DNA of 64,000 bases. Origin: Cycas panzhihuaensis. Its lineage: Eukaryota > Cycadophyta. Below, piece after piece: positions 23,778 through 34,342 of this stretch. The position numbers and the translations under genes are program-made. The notes below the pieces were generated by a model. It did no database searches. It saw nothing but the letters and a program-made list of their open reading frames with translations, and was not told the origin of the DNA. How positions within the stretch are numbered: the stretch's first letter is position 1; each line of letters opens with the position of its first letter. The stretch covers positions 225,005,741-225,069,740 of the forward strand of contig CM041465.1 in the NCBI GenBank assembly GCA_023213395.1, read 5' to 3'.

Positions 23778-24058
23778 TGCCCTCTCCCCTAAGATGCTTT
23801 GCCCTCAAAGCATCCTAATATAAATATGTGTCCACCACCTATTGTTGCCAATGTGTCATAGATAGTGGTTTGATTGAGGTGATGATGAAGAGATACCATT
23901 GTAGCAGATGTTGTTGTCCAACAAAGATGCATAAGTCCATGTAGATGGTGAGGTGGTCATAAAAATAGTGACTCCTTTGTTTGATTATAAGAACCAAAGA
24001 AATATGGACCCATAGTGTAGTAATATGGGAATCCACAAGAGTGAGAACCCAAATGCTC

Positions 24059-24856
24059 CTACACCCTGAATGATGATGGAGTTAACTCCAAAGTAAAATT
24101 TACCTCATATTCTTTTTCTTCCTTGTGTTCAGCCTCTCTTTCTAGACAGGTACTCTGGTTAGGAATGTGGCCTTCAATATGTTGACGAAGTACAAAAGTG
24201 AAGAGGTCCCAATTTGGTCTGTAAGTGTTTTGGCACCACTCTCGTGCCCACGATTGAAGGGGACCTTCCAATTGTTGAACACCTAAGCAAAGCTTGTGGT
24301 ATTTAATCAAGTCAAGTTCTTCAAAGTATGCAAGCATGGATACAAGCCAATCATCAAAGATGATAGAACCATCAAGCTTAAAATAAGGTAGCTTGATCCC
24401 ACATTCTTTGTAATTAAAGTGATCCTAATCTTGTAAAACGATTTCATCTTGCAACCCAATATCTTGGTCTTGTACATCTTCTTTTGTGGTAGCTTCAATG
24501 GCTAGACAAACTCTTGTTTCTCTTTGAAGTTCCATATTAAAGGATGCCTAATTTAGATCTGGGTGTGAGAGACACCAATCCCAAACTGTTCGACAGAGAT
24601 CCCATTGCAAAAATAGCATAACAAACATGACTTCAGTGTAGTCCTGCTTGAAGTAGTAAATTGTAGAATAGTCTTCAAGGAACTATTCTAGAGTGGCAAC
24701 CCAGTCATGAAGTTGAATATCGCCATCCATCTCGAAGTAAATGAGATCAAGGTCATCATTATAGTCAAAAAAGAATTGTTCATAATCATAGTACCAATCA
24801 GGAAGACCATGTTTTTCATATGATGCGAGTAACTTCCTATCAGGCCCCGGGTTCAT
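24059..24856 (-). pseudogene. Gag-like ORF with two related modules
   Basis: Minus-strand frame of 265 codons from the ATG at 24854-24856 to a TAG at 24059-24061, interrupted by three in-frame stops. It holds two similar halves. Module 1 (about residues 44-105) includes FEMDGDIQLHDWVATLE and ends QWDLCRTVWDWCLSHPDLN. Module 2 (about 160-235) includes FKLDGSIIFDDWLVSMLAYF and QLEGPLQSWAREWCQNTY. The pattern D-G...DW-hydrophobic...L/Q..W..W resembles the Ty3/gypsy retrotransposon Gag domain (F-x-G...W...YF...W). The second half ends WDLFTFVLRQHI plus an acidic, Lys/Glu-rich tail. No zinc knuckle. The Gag assignment is inferred from pattern and context. The stops mean this copy is probably dead. 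Confidence 0.65.
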
Positions 24857-26340
24857 TTATCCTCCTCTTTTGTTTTTAGTCCTTTGAGGGGGTGTCTATA
24901 GCCGATTAGCCCCCTTAATGTTGTGGCCTAAAAATTATGGCATGCACGCCAAAGCCTGAAAGACTGAAAAACTATAAAAATTACATTTAAAAAAAATCAT
25001 AAAACTCGATTTCAAACATTAATAACTATAACAAGAAAAGTCCAACATATGCCATGTCATAGTCCAACTCAAAGCCCTCAAAGCAAAGAACTCGATGGAA
25101 CTGACGAAACTAAATTCTGAGTCCATATGACAAAGATATGCCCAAAACCGTGTAAACAAAATTAAGTTCTATAAGATAGTTCTCTTAATTAATTTAACTC
25201 CTTTGTTAAAAGGTCATGGTCACTTCAACTCCCTATGTGACCATCGATTGACACTAGAAAGGGCAGATTTAAATGTAATATACAATCCAACCTGATTTTT
25301 ATAAAACTTTACAAGCATTAACCCTAATATTCAAAATCTGTCGCCGCCATGGTTAGGGTTTACTTCATTTCTTCACCGTTGTTCTTCTGGTCTGTGTTCT
25401 TCTTCAATGACTAATGGCAAGATTGATTGTTTATTTGGTTGAAGTGCCATCAACGTAGGGAGGTTAGATCACAACCACGTACGCTTGCAGAATAGAGTTG
25501 TTTGTGTTGCTCGATCTGGATTTCACAAGAGGATTCATTCACAGCAGCGGATCCGATACACAATCACGCAGGCAGTCGGAGGATTCATTCACAACAGCAA
25601 TCGGTCAAGGGTTTCTCTACGTGTTGATTTGACAACAGTTACAGAGTAGAGCTAGCTCCTTCCATCAATTCGCCAACGTTTTCAATGTCCATAATCCACC
25701 AAAATACTGCAGCTCGTCCACCAACTCTACCTCAAGTGAATTCAAGTCTATGAATATTTCATCTTCAACAATCGCAATAGAGGCTATTCATCAGTACCTT
25801 CACAACGTGATGCAAGGCTATTATCGCTTGGGTAAAGCCCATCATACTCAGAGATGATGGTGTTGCTTCGACATATGGCTATATCGATCATTATGGGGCT
25901 TCACACAAGGGTATTTGCTCTCAGCTACATGCAGGTGCCACGCAGAAAAACTATGTTCGAACCTTGCATTTGCATTTGTAGTAATGGGTTCCTTTCTTCA
26001 TGCAAGGTGATTGTGGCTCACGCATAACTTTAGACGCTTACGGTTGTAGATGGAAGGAGACAAGATCTTTTAATCCCAGAGATGGGGGGCTCAGCTATCC
26101 AATAGATGTAAATGGTGCAACAGTACTCAGAGTGTTCTGTCCACAGTACAAAGGGTTATGTAGACAAATAGCCACTGTAGGGTTTGACAGAGAATAGAAA
26201 ACTGTGTGTGGAGTAAATCACTGCCAAGCCCAAGGGTGTAAATCGTCGGGGGTTATCTTCCAACAATACTATAGACGAAGGCAACAACAGGTCGAGCAAA
26301 AATACAATTCAGATGGCTTGACGACAAAAGGTTTGGCCTC
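24857..26340 (-). other. Leader of the TR-GAG element
   Basis: About 1.5 kb between PBS and the gag-like ATG, with no long minus-strand frame. Around 25300-25640 it is richer in GC and contains two near-identical GGATTCATTCACAGCAGC-like words (about 25523 and 25580). A plus-strand frame at 26000-26197 is short and not supported. Confidence 0.5.
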
Positions 26341-26352
26341 GCTCTGATACCA
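26341..26352 (-). other. PBS of the TR-GAG element
   Basis: Plus-strand GCTCTGATACCA is the complement of TGGTATCAGAGC, the standard plant primer binding site for initiator tRNA-Met. It sits 2 bases inside the right LTR. Confidence 0.9.
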
Positions 26353-26354
26353 CC

Positions 26355-26619
26355 TGTTACAGGCCAACTCTTGTAACTATGAGAGCAAAGGGAAAGAAGC
26401 TAGAACGCAGAAAAGATCACCAAAAGGGGTGCCAAAGCAAAACCCTAATAGATTGTATTCAAAATATATCAAGATGCCTTACATAAGATGGGGGTGCCAT
26501 ATTTATAAGAGGGCCACCTATTATTATATTATTTTGCCGCTAAGCTACCCACTCCCACATTCTTATTCTCCTTAACCCTTAACCTTCTACTCTATTACAT
26601 GTAGTATGGGGTCATTACA
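26355..26619 (-). repeat. TR-GAG element 5' LTR
   Basis: 265 bp, TGTTACAGG...CATTACA on the plus strand. Minus-strand TATA box TATAAATA at 26500-26507. Confidence 0.9.
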
Positions 26620-26624
26620 ATGTA

Positions 26625-26899
26625 GGGAACACAATGAGTAAATACATTAAAACAATGTGATTGTGGACTGAAAACACGTCAAAAACTAGGTGATTAAATC
26701 ATCGAAATCACATGCAAATTTTTTTATGACTATTAGTGTGATTGACAGACTAAAAAAGTTCTCAAAAAGATGAGATTTAATTGCATTTGAGTACAATTTA
26801 ATGGCCTAGGTCACCTCGCAGGGAGCCTAGAGTCACATACAACAAGAAAAGTTTTCACTTGAAGTGATAACCAATGCTTAACAACTGTAGTTTCTGGTC
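26625..26899 (-). other. Copia-3 leader segment 2
   Basis: Non-coding remainder of copia-3 between the TR-GAG element and the OTA element. Its last five bases, TGGTC, form the left target duplication of OTA. Confidence 0.5.
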
Positions 26900-27430
26900 T
26901 GTGGGCCTCTCTTTGTGTACCTAACTAATATGCAAGAATTCATCACAAAAAAAGAGACACAAATTGGTGGGAACATCATTAACCAACTTCATTCATGGAA
27001 TAAAGGGCACTGCATCTGGTCCTCTCAGAACTAGACACAGGCCTGGGTATTTACAACTTGGGACAGCCCCTCACACGGTAGTCAAATCTCCGCCCAGATC
27101 TCTATGTACATATATGTGTGTTTATTCCTTTCTTATTCTCTCTTATATCTAGTTAATACATAGTTACATAACTAATTTTTTAGTTTCTGTTTTGTCCTTT
27201 CATTAACTAATGCTGCCCGCTGCCCAACTCTGCCTAAGCCGCCCTTCGGTCTGCCCAGGTTGCACTTTAGTCTACGGTCCTCACTGATTGCCACGGCAGT
27301 CCTCACTGGTTGCGGCAACAATCCTCACTGGTTGCGGCAATAGTCCTCACTGGTTGCGGCAACAGTCCTCACTGGTTACACTTCACCTTTAACTAATATT
27401 ACCTCAAAATGGATATTTAGGCCGCACACA
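26900..27430 (-). repeat. OTA 3' LTR (with extra 22-bp repeats)
   Basis: 531 bp. It contains about four consecutive copies of a 22-bp unit (GTCCTCACTGGTTGCGGCAA + CA) at about 27288-27385, where the 5' LTR has a single one. The 66-bp length difference equals three units. The minus-strand PPT (GGGGAGA) lies just inside, at 27431-27437. Confidence 0.9.
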
Positions 27431-27591
27431 TCTCCCCGGCAACCACTTTGAACGAGTGCCATACTCGTTCTCAGAACTTCAAAATACCAATTTCCTCAAT
27501 TCCTCCTTTGAGCTTCCCTGATCTTTGCCTTTTCCCTGCGTATGTATTCCATATCAGGTCTTGCTATTTGAGGAGGCAATCTCAACCCATT

Positions 27592-29235
27592 CTACTTCAC
27601 ATATTCACACAACAGAACAACATTTCGCATTGTATCTAGCAGAGCCAATGTTGGCCTTTCCCCAGAATGTAGCTGCTCAATTTCTTGATTGAACTCATTA
27701 TTCACCCTTTCTATTAATTTCAGCTGATCCCTATAACCATTGCGTTCCTTCCACAAATTCTTGCAATGCTCTGATTCTTCATCGGTTTTTATTATCCATG
27801 CTCCTAACCGATGATATACTGGTTGCATATCTGCAGGAATATACTTATCAAATCTTACCTTGAATTCCTCCAACTGTGGGCCTACTTCATTTATGTCATC
27901 TACCCAATCCATTATAAATTTCTTCAAGGAATCCAATTTTCCTTCAGTAATTTGGTGAATCCTTTTTAATGATTCTTCTGGTGGCCTCGCTCTGCTTTCT
28001 AATTCTGTAACCAGCTGCCTGGTTACCTTTGCCAAGAATGACGTCTTCCAATTTGTTACGTCCTATGCATCACATTCCATCAGATCCAACCCTTCCTCCA
28101 AAATTTCTTTATCTACATTAAACTCAATTTCTAGCGGTTGGTTATCCAATTTTTCTATGTTCTCTTTCTTTTACTTCTCTTGAGCCACTCTTCTCATTTT
28201 TTGTTTCTGTGTTTCACTATCCATTTCTATGGCTCTCTTAGGTCTTTCTTCCCTTCACTCCTCCTCCTCCGGCTCTACTTTGGTTGTTTTGTCTGCAATC
28301 CTGGCTACTTCTTCCTCTAGCAGCCTATCTTCTCCTTTGTCCTCCTCCTTCTGAGGTTCAGTGTAGCCCTGAATCCCTACTGCAACCTGTCTCATTTGGT
28401 ACAATCTTTGTACCCAATTATGGACTTTACTTTGCACTTCCTCCTAGTCTTCTAGGTTGTTGTTCGTCCAGTAGGCTAGCAGTGCTCATTCCTTCCTTCT
28501 TTTAGGCATGCTAACCTTCGAACACTGGTAAATAAGCAATCCCTGCAAGATTGTTACATAATAAAAAGAAACAGTTTTATTTGATTCTAAAACTGTTTGT
28601 AAATTTAATCTTATTCATTCCATCACAAATTTTGCCCAATTCAACAATTTCCCTTGAGCTACTCGATTAATCATTGTTCTTAAATTAGTTGGTACAAATG
28701 TGTTCTTCCGATTCAACACAATTTTGGTGAAAATCAAATGTGCTAAAAACTGCTTTTCCGGGGACCGAATCCCTGCTATCCTGATGCCTGAGGTAGAGGC
28801 AGCCTTACTCTCATCTCCAATTATCTCCGTGGCTTCTTCCCTAGGGATCTGTGTATCCCTCTTAATCACTTCACCTTACTTTGGAAGTCCAGTGACTTTT
28901 GCTATTATTTCGTTTGAAATTTGCACCATTTCTGGATATTCTGCAATTAGGGGAATTATTACTTGCAGGAATTTAATTGAGTTCGGCAAAATTCCTACCA
29001 TTATAAACTTATGCAGCCCTACTTTCGTAATCAATTTCTTCCTTTCATCCTTCTCGCTCATAACCTGCCATTCTGCCTGAATCCGTGGGTCATCATTCTC
29101 CCTGATCAACAATGTTCTCGTCATTCTTCTCAAACAGCAATTCAATACTTCAAGTGCAACCAACTGTTTTGCATTCCTTCTGTATCGGCGTCCTCTTTCC
29201 TCTTGTACAGCTAGAATGTAGGTGTTGCTTCTCAA
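27592..29235 (-). pseudogene. OTA 3' ORF, unknown function
   Basis: Between integrase and the 3' LTR, one minus-strand coding stretch of about 548 codons is broken by several stops. Open pieces are 28876-29235 (119 codons), 28615-28869 (84), 28255-28437 (60) and 27592-28035 (147). In order: an Arg-rich N-terminal segment (GRRYRRNAK), a region with VGLHKFIMVGILPNSIKF, then NWAKFVME near 28620, a short basic PKRRK, an acidic stretch (EDRLLEEEVARI, KVEPEEEE) with nearby RPKR, and a helical, possibly coiled-coil C-terminus (LESRARPPEESLKRIHQI, HCKNLWKERNGYRDQLKLIE). No transmembrane or signal peptide is evident, so an env-like protein is not supported. I do not recognise the family. Some plant Tat/Athila elements carry extra 3' ORFs, and a similar layout lies at 6838-7500. 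Confidence 0.7.
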
Positions 29236-29989
29236 CTACAACTGCAACTTCATCCTCCTACAAAGTCCCTCAAGTGTATCCTACTGAGCCGCTTTCCTAC
29301 TACGTCCTGCCACTACCAGCCACGCTTCCCATTACGTAGTGTTCGCTTATTTCAAAGAACTTTAATTGTCCAAGATTTGGTGTGGATCGCTATCTCCTCT
29401 TCCACCGTTGTTTTCCTCACAAAAACCGTTACAAGCTTCTTCAATTATAGATGCCTTGTCCGTGGTCGATTTATTATGACGACTGGTAGTTATTTTATCT
29501 ATTACACCCATACCTTCCACGTTATCCATTTATCACCTTTGCGTCTGCGTCCCTTTCGAATTATTAAGACCCTTGTCACATCCATATGTCCTTATCTAGT
29601 TGATCATTATATTCTTCCACGTCTGCACTTTCATCCGCGTCTTCATCATCATATTGTCACCCATGTCTCAAGTTCGCATCCATCTTCAGATCTTGTCCAA
29701 TTTCCAATCATTAGCAGCACGTTTGCATCCACTCATCATGCCTACATCCTCATCCGCATCATGTCCATTCTGCATCCATGTCCTTACCTTACCTTGGCAT
29801 CATTTTACCTCAACCAGTAATCATTACTGTTTATGTTCATCAATCCTTAAAGCCTTCAACATTTTTGCTAAGGATATTTACCCCCTGGTTAATTCTGTTC
29901 CCACTTTTTTTTTTTTTTTTTTAAATTATATTCGATACAACTTTAATCTACTACCTTTGACTAGCTTAGTCAATGGTTGGCCATCCAAT
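29236..29989 (-). other. OTA spacer between integrase and 3' ORF
   Basis: No supported gene. Contains a T homopolymer at about 29907-29924 and CATCC/TCATC-rich sequence. Plus-strand frames at 29377-30019 are low-complexity His/Ser/Pro translations and are not believed. Confidence 0.5.
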
Positions 29990-30920
29990 TTCTACAATTT
30001 CACCGCTCCATTACCATGAATATGGTTAATTCTATAAGGACCTAACCATCTTATCTTCATTTTACCAAGTTTAAATTTAAATTTACTATCATACAGCAAT
30101 ACCAAATCATTTACCTTGAACTCAGGCCTTTTAAGGTGGCGGTCATGCCATGCTTTCCAGCTTTCCTTTTCCACTTTCAACTCTCACAATGCTCGTGCTC
30201 CGGTCTCGTCCAGCTTCATCAATTGAATCAATCGTTGGTCATAGGAAACTTTAGGCTCTGTCGTGAGATGCTGAGCCACTCTTAAACTCTCTGCTTGAAA
30301 CTCTAGAGGAACCACAACTTCCAATCCATAAACCAGTTGGAATGGAGTCTTCTTATGAGATCTTTTCTTCATGGTTCTCTATCTCGCCTGAGGCGAATGC
30401 AATTTCTACTGCCATTGCTGCCCATTACAGATTTTCATCAAGGTGATCTTCAAGATTTTATTCGTGCTTTCTACCTAATCATTCGCTCTGGGATAATATG
30501 GCGAAGATTTGCCATGTTGAATCAAAAATTCTATGGTCAAGTATTTGATTGTTTGATTCAGGAAAGCACCTCCTTGATCTGATACGATCTCCAAGGGACA
30601 GCCAAATCTCACTATAATAACTTCATACAAGAAGCGAGTTGTGCTTCTTACATCACATTTCCTCATAGGTTTGGCCTTTGTCCACTTGATCAAAAAATTT
30701 GTGGCCACTAATATGTATCTTGCATTCATCATTCTCACTGGGGGACTAATTGGTCCCACAAAATCCAATCCCCATTTTTCAAATGGAGCTTGGGCCAATA
30801 TAGGATGAAGAGGCATGAAATTTTGTTTCGATGGCTTCCCTGTTCGTTGACAAATATCACAAGATTTCACCCATTTCTCGTTGTCTTGACGTGTTGGCCA
30901 CCATAATCCAAATCAATATC
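29990..30920 (-). pseudogene. OTA integrase core and C-terminal domain
   Basis: Minus strand. Near 30860 the zinc finger's CDICQRTGK is followed by the DDE core: LDFVGPISPP (first Asp), EIVSDQGGAF (second Asp) and SPYYPRAND*VEST (Glu after an in-frame stop). The open piece is 30475-30870 (131 codons). Downstream pieces are 30184-30372 (KTPFQLVYGLEVVVPLEF) and 29992-30180 (KVNDLVLLYDSKF, KMKIRWLGPYRI), the GPY/F-type C-terminal end. A 1-base frame change near 30905-30925 separates it from the pol ORF; LWWPTRQ is readable in the other frame. Confidence 0.9.
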
Positions 30921-32912
30921 TTTACTGGTGGCTTCTCCTCCATGATGAGATGAAGCTATCCCTTCATGGGCTTCTCTCAAGATTGGCTCTACTTCATGTT
31001 GAAGTATGCATCTCCGCAGAACTTCATCGGACCCTAATTTATAAAGCATACCACCTATCAATTGAAATGGAAAAGTTTTCTTGATAAAACTTCTCCTTTC
31101 CGCCTTTTCCAATCCTCGAGGTGTTTGTCCCGTGGCTAGATATTCCGTGATTCCTTCATACCATGCTGGAATAGCTTCAATCGAGAACAGCTTGTGGTCT
31201 GGAAAATCATCGAACACACCTTCACCTGATTCTCCTTCTTTTATTCTCGATAATTGATCTGGTATGACATGCTTTTCACCTTTCTTCACCACAATCTTGA
31301 ATATAAATTCCTGGAATAACATTAGCCAGCGGCTAATTCTTCCCTGCAAGATTGATTTGTTAATCAGATGCTGCAAAGCTTGACGATCGACAAAAAATGT
31401 AAATGGATTTGCCAACAAATAGTGCCGGAATTTTTGCAAGGCATACACCATGCCTAATCCTTCACGTTCCATAACTGTATAGTTACACTCCGCGGATGTT
31501 AACTTTCTACTGGCAAAAGCAATAGGGAGATCTATTTTCTCGTCCGCTAGTTGAGCCAATACACAGTCGATGGCATACAGTGATGCATCTACATGTACAT
31601 GGAATGACTTGTTCCAGTCTAGAAACTTCAGCAAAGGGGCTTCCACTATCGTTTTCTTCAAAGCATCGAAAGATAGTTGTTGTCGCATAGTCCATTCCCA
31701 TTTAGTTGCTTTTTTCAGCAAAGACTCCAAGGGATAGGCTATCTGAGCATACTCTCTTATGAACTTCTGATAATATCCGGTCATTCCCAAAAAACCTTTA
31801 AGATTTTTCGGGTTTTTAGGGGCAGGAAATTTCAAGATTACTTCCACCTTTCCTGGATCTGTCATCAATCCTTCCTTTGAGACAATGTGTCCCAACAAGG
31901 ATCCAAATGGTACCATAAAGGTACATTTGTCTGGGTTCAAGCATAATTTATTTTCCCTATACAATTCCAACATTAGCCTTAATTGGAGCAAATGGTCCTG
32001 TATTCGGCTATACAAGGTCCAATCATCTAGAAACACTTCAATCACTTTCCCTAGCAATTTCTGAAAGATTTTTAAAATAATCCTTTGGAAAGTTGTTGGA
32101 GCATTTGTCAGCCCAAATGGCATGACCCTATAGGCATAAGTGCCCCATTCCGTGACGAATGTTGTCTTTAATTGATCACCTGCTGCAATCCAGACTTGAT
32201 TGTATCCACTAAAGTCGTCCGTGAATGAGAATATTTCATGCCCTGCCACCTTCTCCAACACATCTTCTGTGAAGGGTATAGGGAATGGATCTTTCTTTGT
32301 AGCTTTATTTAGAGCCCTATAATCAATGCATATGCGGAGTTTCCCATTCTTCTTAGGTACCACCACTATCGGGCTTACCCATTCACTGTTCTCTACCTCA
32401 AAGATGTAACCGGCTTCCAACAATTTGTCCAACTCAATCTTAACTTGTTTCTTATAATGTGGGTTCATCTTGTAAGGTCTTTGCCTTACTGGTCTTACAT
32501 TTTCCATCAAATCAATTTTATGCTCGCCTATTTCCGAGGGGATTCCCTTTACGTCTTTATAGGACCATGCAAAGACATCCTTGAATTCGCAAAAGAGGGA
32601 TGTCGCTTCTTGCATCATCTCGAGCTCCCAATAATCTCCTATCTGTATCCATTTTGGATTCTCTTTTGTTCCAACATTAATTGGTTTAAGTTGGAGCTTC
32701 TTCCCTTGCACTATTCTCCCATCCGGATTCAATTCATAGGCTGATGCCTGAAAAATCTCCTTATGTCCATATTCTGTAACAGAATATGTCTGTGGGAAGT
32801 TTCTTGCTTCTTCCTGACTTATTTGACAACAATTTTCCTTTTCCACAAAAGATACATTCTTTTGTTTAGAATTTTCAATCAAACAATTTCTCATTGCCAC
32901 ACTTCCAGACAA
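30867..32912 (-). pseudogene. OTA RT, RNase H and integrase zinc finger (681-codon ORF)
   Basis: Longest open frame in the window, minus strand, no internal stop. It has no ATG at its 5' edge and was probably expressed as part of Gag-Pol. RT: residues about 145-300, with WVSPIVVVPKKNG (178-190), DFSGYNQV (233-240), MPFGLTNAP (264-272) and catalytic FLDD (294-297). Connection FLGMTGYYQKFI (374-385). RNase H from about 435, HVDASLYA (440-447). Integrase zinc finger near the end (HEGIASSHHGG). Both RT Asp residues are intact, but the canonical LDGFSGYNQ reads TDDFSGYNQ. The frame ends just after the zinc finger because of a frame change, so the protein is truncated before the integrase core. Confidence 0.93.
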
Positions 32913-33101
32913 AGAATACAGGCAATCATTTTGAACTTTATTAAAAGAGGGAAATACAACATTTTCTTTTTGATTTTGTATTACAACGTTACCTTCTCTA
33001 CCTTGTTCCAGTTGCTATTGATCTGGACACAATTCCATAAGATAACATTTTAAGGACTTGTCCCCTATTTCTTCCCAAGCGAATTGCAACCAATCCAACA
33101 A

Positions 33102-34342
33102 TTATGTTGATGATGCTTCACTCAGAATTTGCGGGGGAGTCTTCATAGCCTGGAATGCCGTCTCTGAACAAGGACTTACTATGGTAGCCGCTGTTGCAAT
33201 AGTTGAGGATATTGTATCTTCCTCCTCTACCTTTTCAATATGCAGTCCATCTGAGCAAAGAGGTAGTACAACTTTCTTTCCTTTAGAATATAAGGTAAAG
33301 GTCAGCTTCCCCCAATCTTGCAATGCCTCTGTTGCCAATAGCCATGGTCGTCCCAAAAGTGCAGGGTATGTTTTGTTGTGATTTTGCATTCTAACAACTG
33401 CAAAATCCAAGCAAACCGTGATTCCCGCCACCGTCACTGAGATATTCAGCAAAGATCCCATTGTCGGACTTGCAATTGGTTTGCTAACCGAATTGCATAA
33501 TCCGAGGAAACCAATTCCGGCTGTCCCAGTGAAATCCATGTGGATTCAGGGAGCACATTCACTCCTGATCCACCATCTACTACTGTTCTACAAATCATTG
33601 CTCCACACAGAATCATCAGAACTCTTGGATCGATTGCATCTGTCTTCATTGCTTGCAACACTGGTTTCTCCATGTGATCCAAGATCATTTGCTGGAAGTA
33701 GCCGGCTTCCCACCATTTAAAAATAATAGTTATAGGAATGGATATATCTAACTCTATTAGCAATTCCTTTATGTCTTGCAATTTCTGCCAAGGATTCTTT
33801 TCCAATTGCCCATCATATGCTGGTGGTCGCCTTTGACATACTTGTCCTTTAAATCGGTTTGCTTGTTCAATCTCATTTAACTGCACCGTCCTTGTCACCT
33901 GTTCTATAGCTTCGACGGCTTCTTGCAATCTTTTATTTTCCACTATTGGATCAAGGAAGTTTTCTACACTTGTTGTGCCCATGATCCTTCCGCTTCTCGT
34001 TTGAATATACATTGGTTTCTCCTTGTATGGAATTTTGGTAGCCAAATTTGAAGTCTGCACTTTTAGACCAAAATTCTTTGGACAATTTGCCCACTCATGG
34101 TCTACTGGGCCGCATTCTTCGCAGATGTAGTCTTTCCCTTGCTTCTGTAATGGACAATCCGTCTTGAAGTGCCCCCATCTCGAACACAAATGACAACGAA
34201 CTGGCTTTGTCTTTCCCTTGTATTGCTTAAGGGAAGAAGTTTCTTTCTTTTGATAAAAAGATTCCCTTACTGGATTCTTATGGTAACATTCCCACGTATA
34301 ATGGTTTCCTCTCTTACAAATTTCACACCATCTCCTCTCCAC
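33102..34342 (-). pseudogene. OTA Gag C-terminus (three zinc knuckles) and protease
   Basis: Minus frame 33446-34342 (298 codons). Three consecutive CCHC knuckles: CEICKRGNHYTWEC (residues 6-19), CHLCSRWGHFKTDC (50-63), CEECGPVDHEWANC (74-87), all with C-x2-C-x4-H-x4-C spacing. One or two is usual, so three is unusual. The retropepsin follows with VVDGGSGVNVLPESTW (Asp at 256), the DGGSG form known from plant Tat/Athila elements. The overlapping frame 33102-33539 (145 codons) continues the protease C-terminal part (GFLGLCNSVSKPI, ALLGRPWLLAT), so a frameshift lies between about 33446 and 33539. Confidence 0.88.

Larger units (their letters stand above)
23513..26619 (-). mobile_element. Gag-only non-autonomous LTR element (TR-GAG type)
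   Basis: A compact 3107-bp element nested in copia-3. It has two 265-bp LTRs (23513-23777 and 26355-26619) that differ at about 17 positions by eye. A tRNA-Met-type PBS lies just inside the right LTR and a minus-strand PPT (about TTAGGGGAGAGGGCA) just inside the left one. The flanks ACGTA (23508-23512) and ATGTA (26620-26624) look like a 5-bp target duplication with one C-to-T change. The only coding sequence is a gag-like ORF (24059-24856). Protease, RT, RNase H and integrase are absent, so mobility would depend on another element. Confidence 0.88.

Noticed and set aside
26000-26197. 65-codon plus-strand frame in the TR-GAG leader
   Set aside because: Opposite strand to the element, no recognisable domain, adjacent to the PBS.
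27288-27385. Regular 22-bp repeats resembling a CRISPR array
   Set aside because: The units are contiguous with no spacers, lie inside an LTR, and the genome is eukaryotic.
27592-29235. Envelope-like protein for the OTA 3' ORF
   Set aside because: No signal peptide, no transmembrane segment and no cleavage-like motif; charged and helical instead.
29377-30019. Two plus-strand frames of about 140 codons
   Set aside because: Low-complexity antisense of the OTA spacer, no domain; the element is coded on the minus strand.
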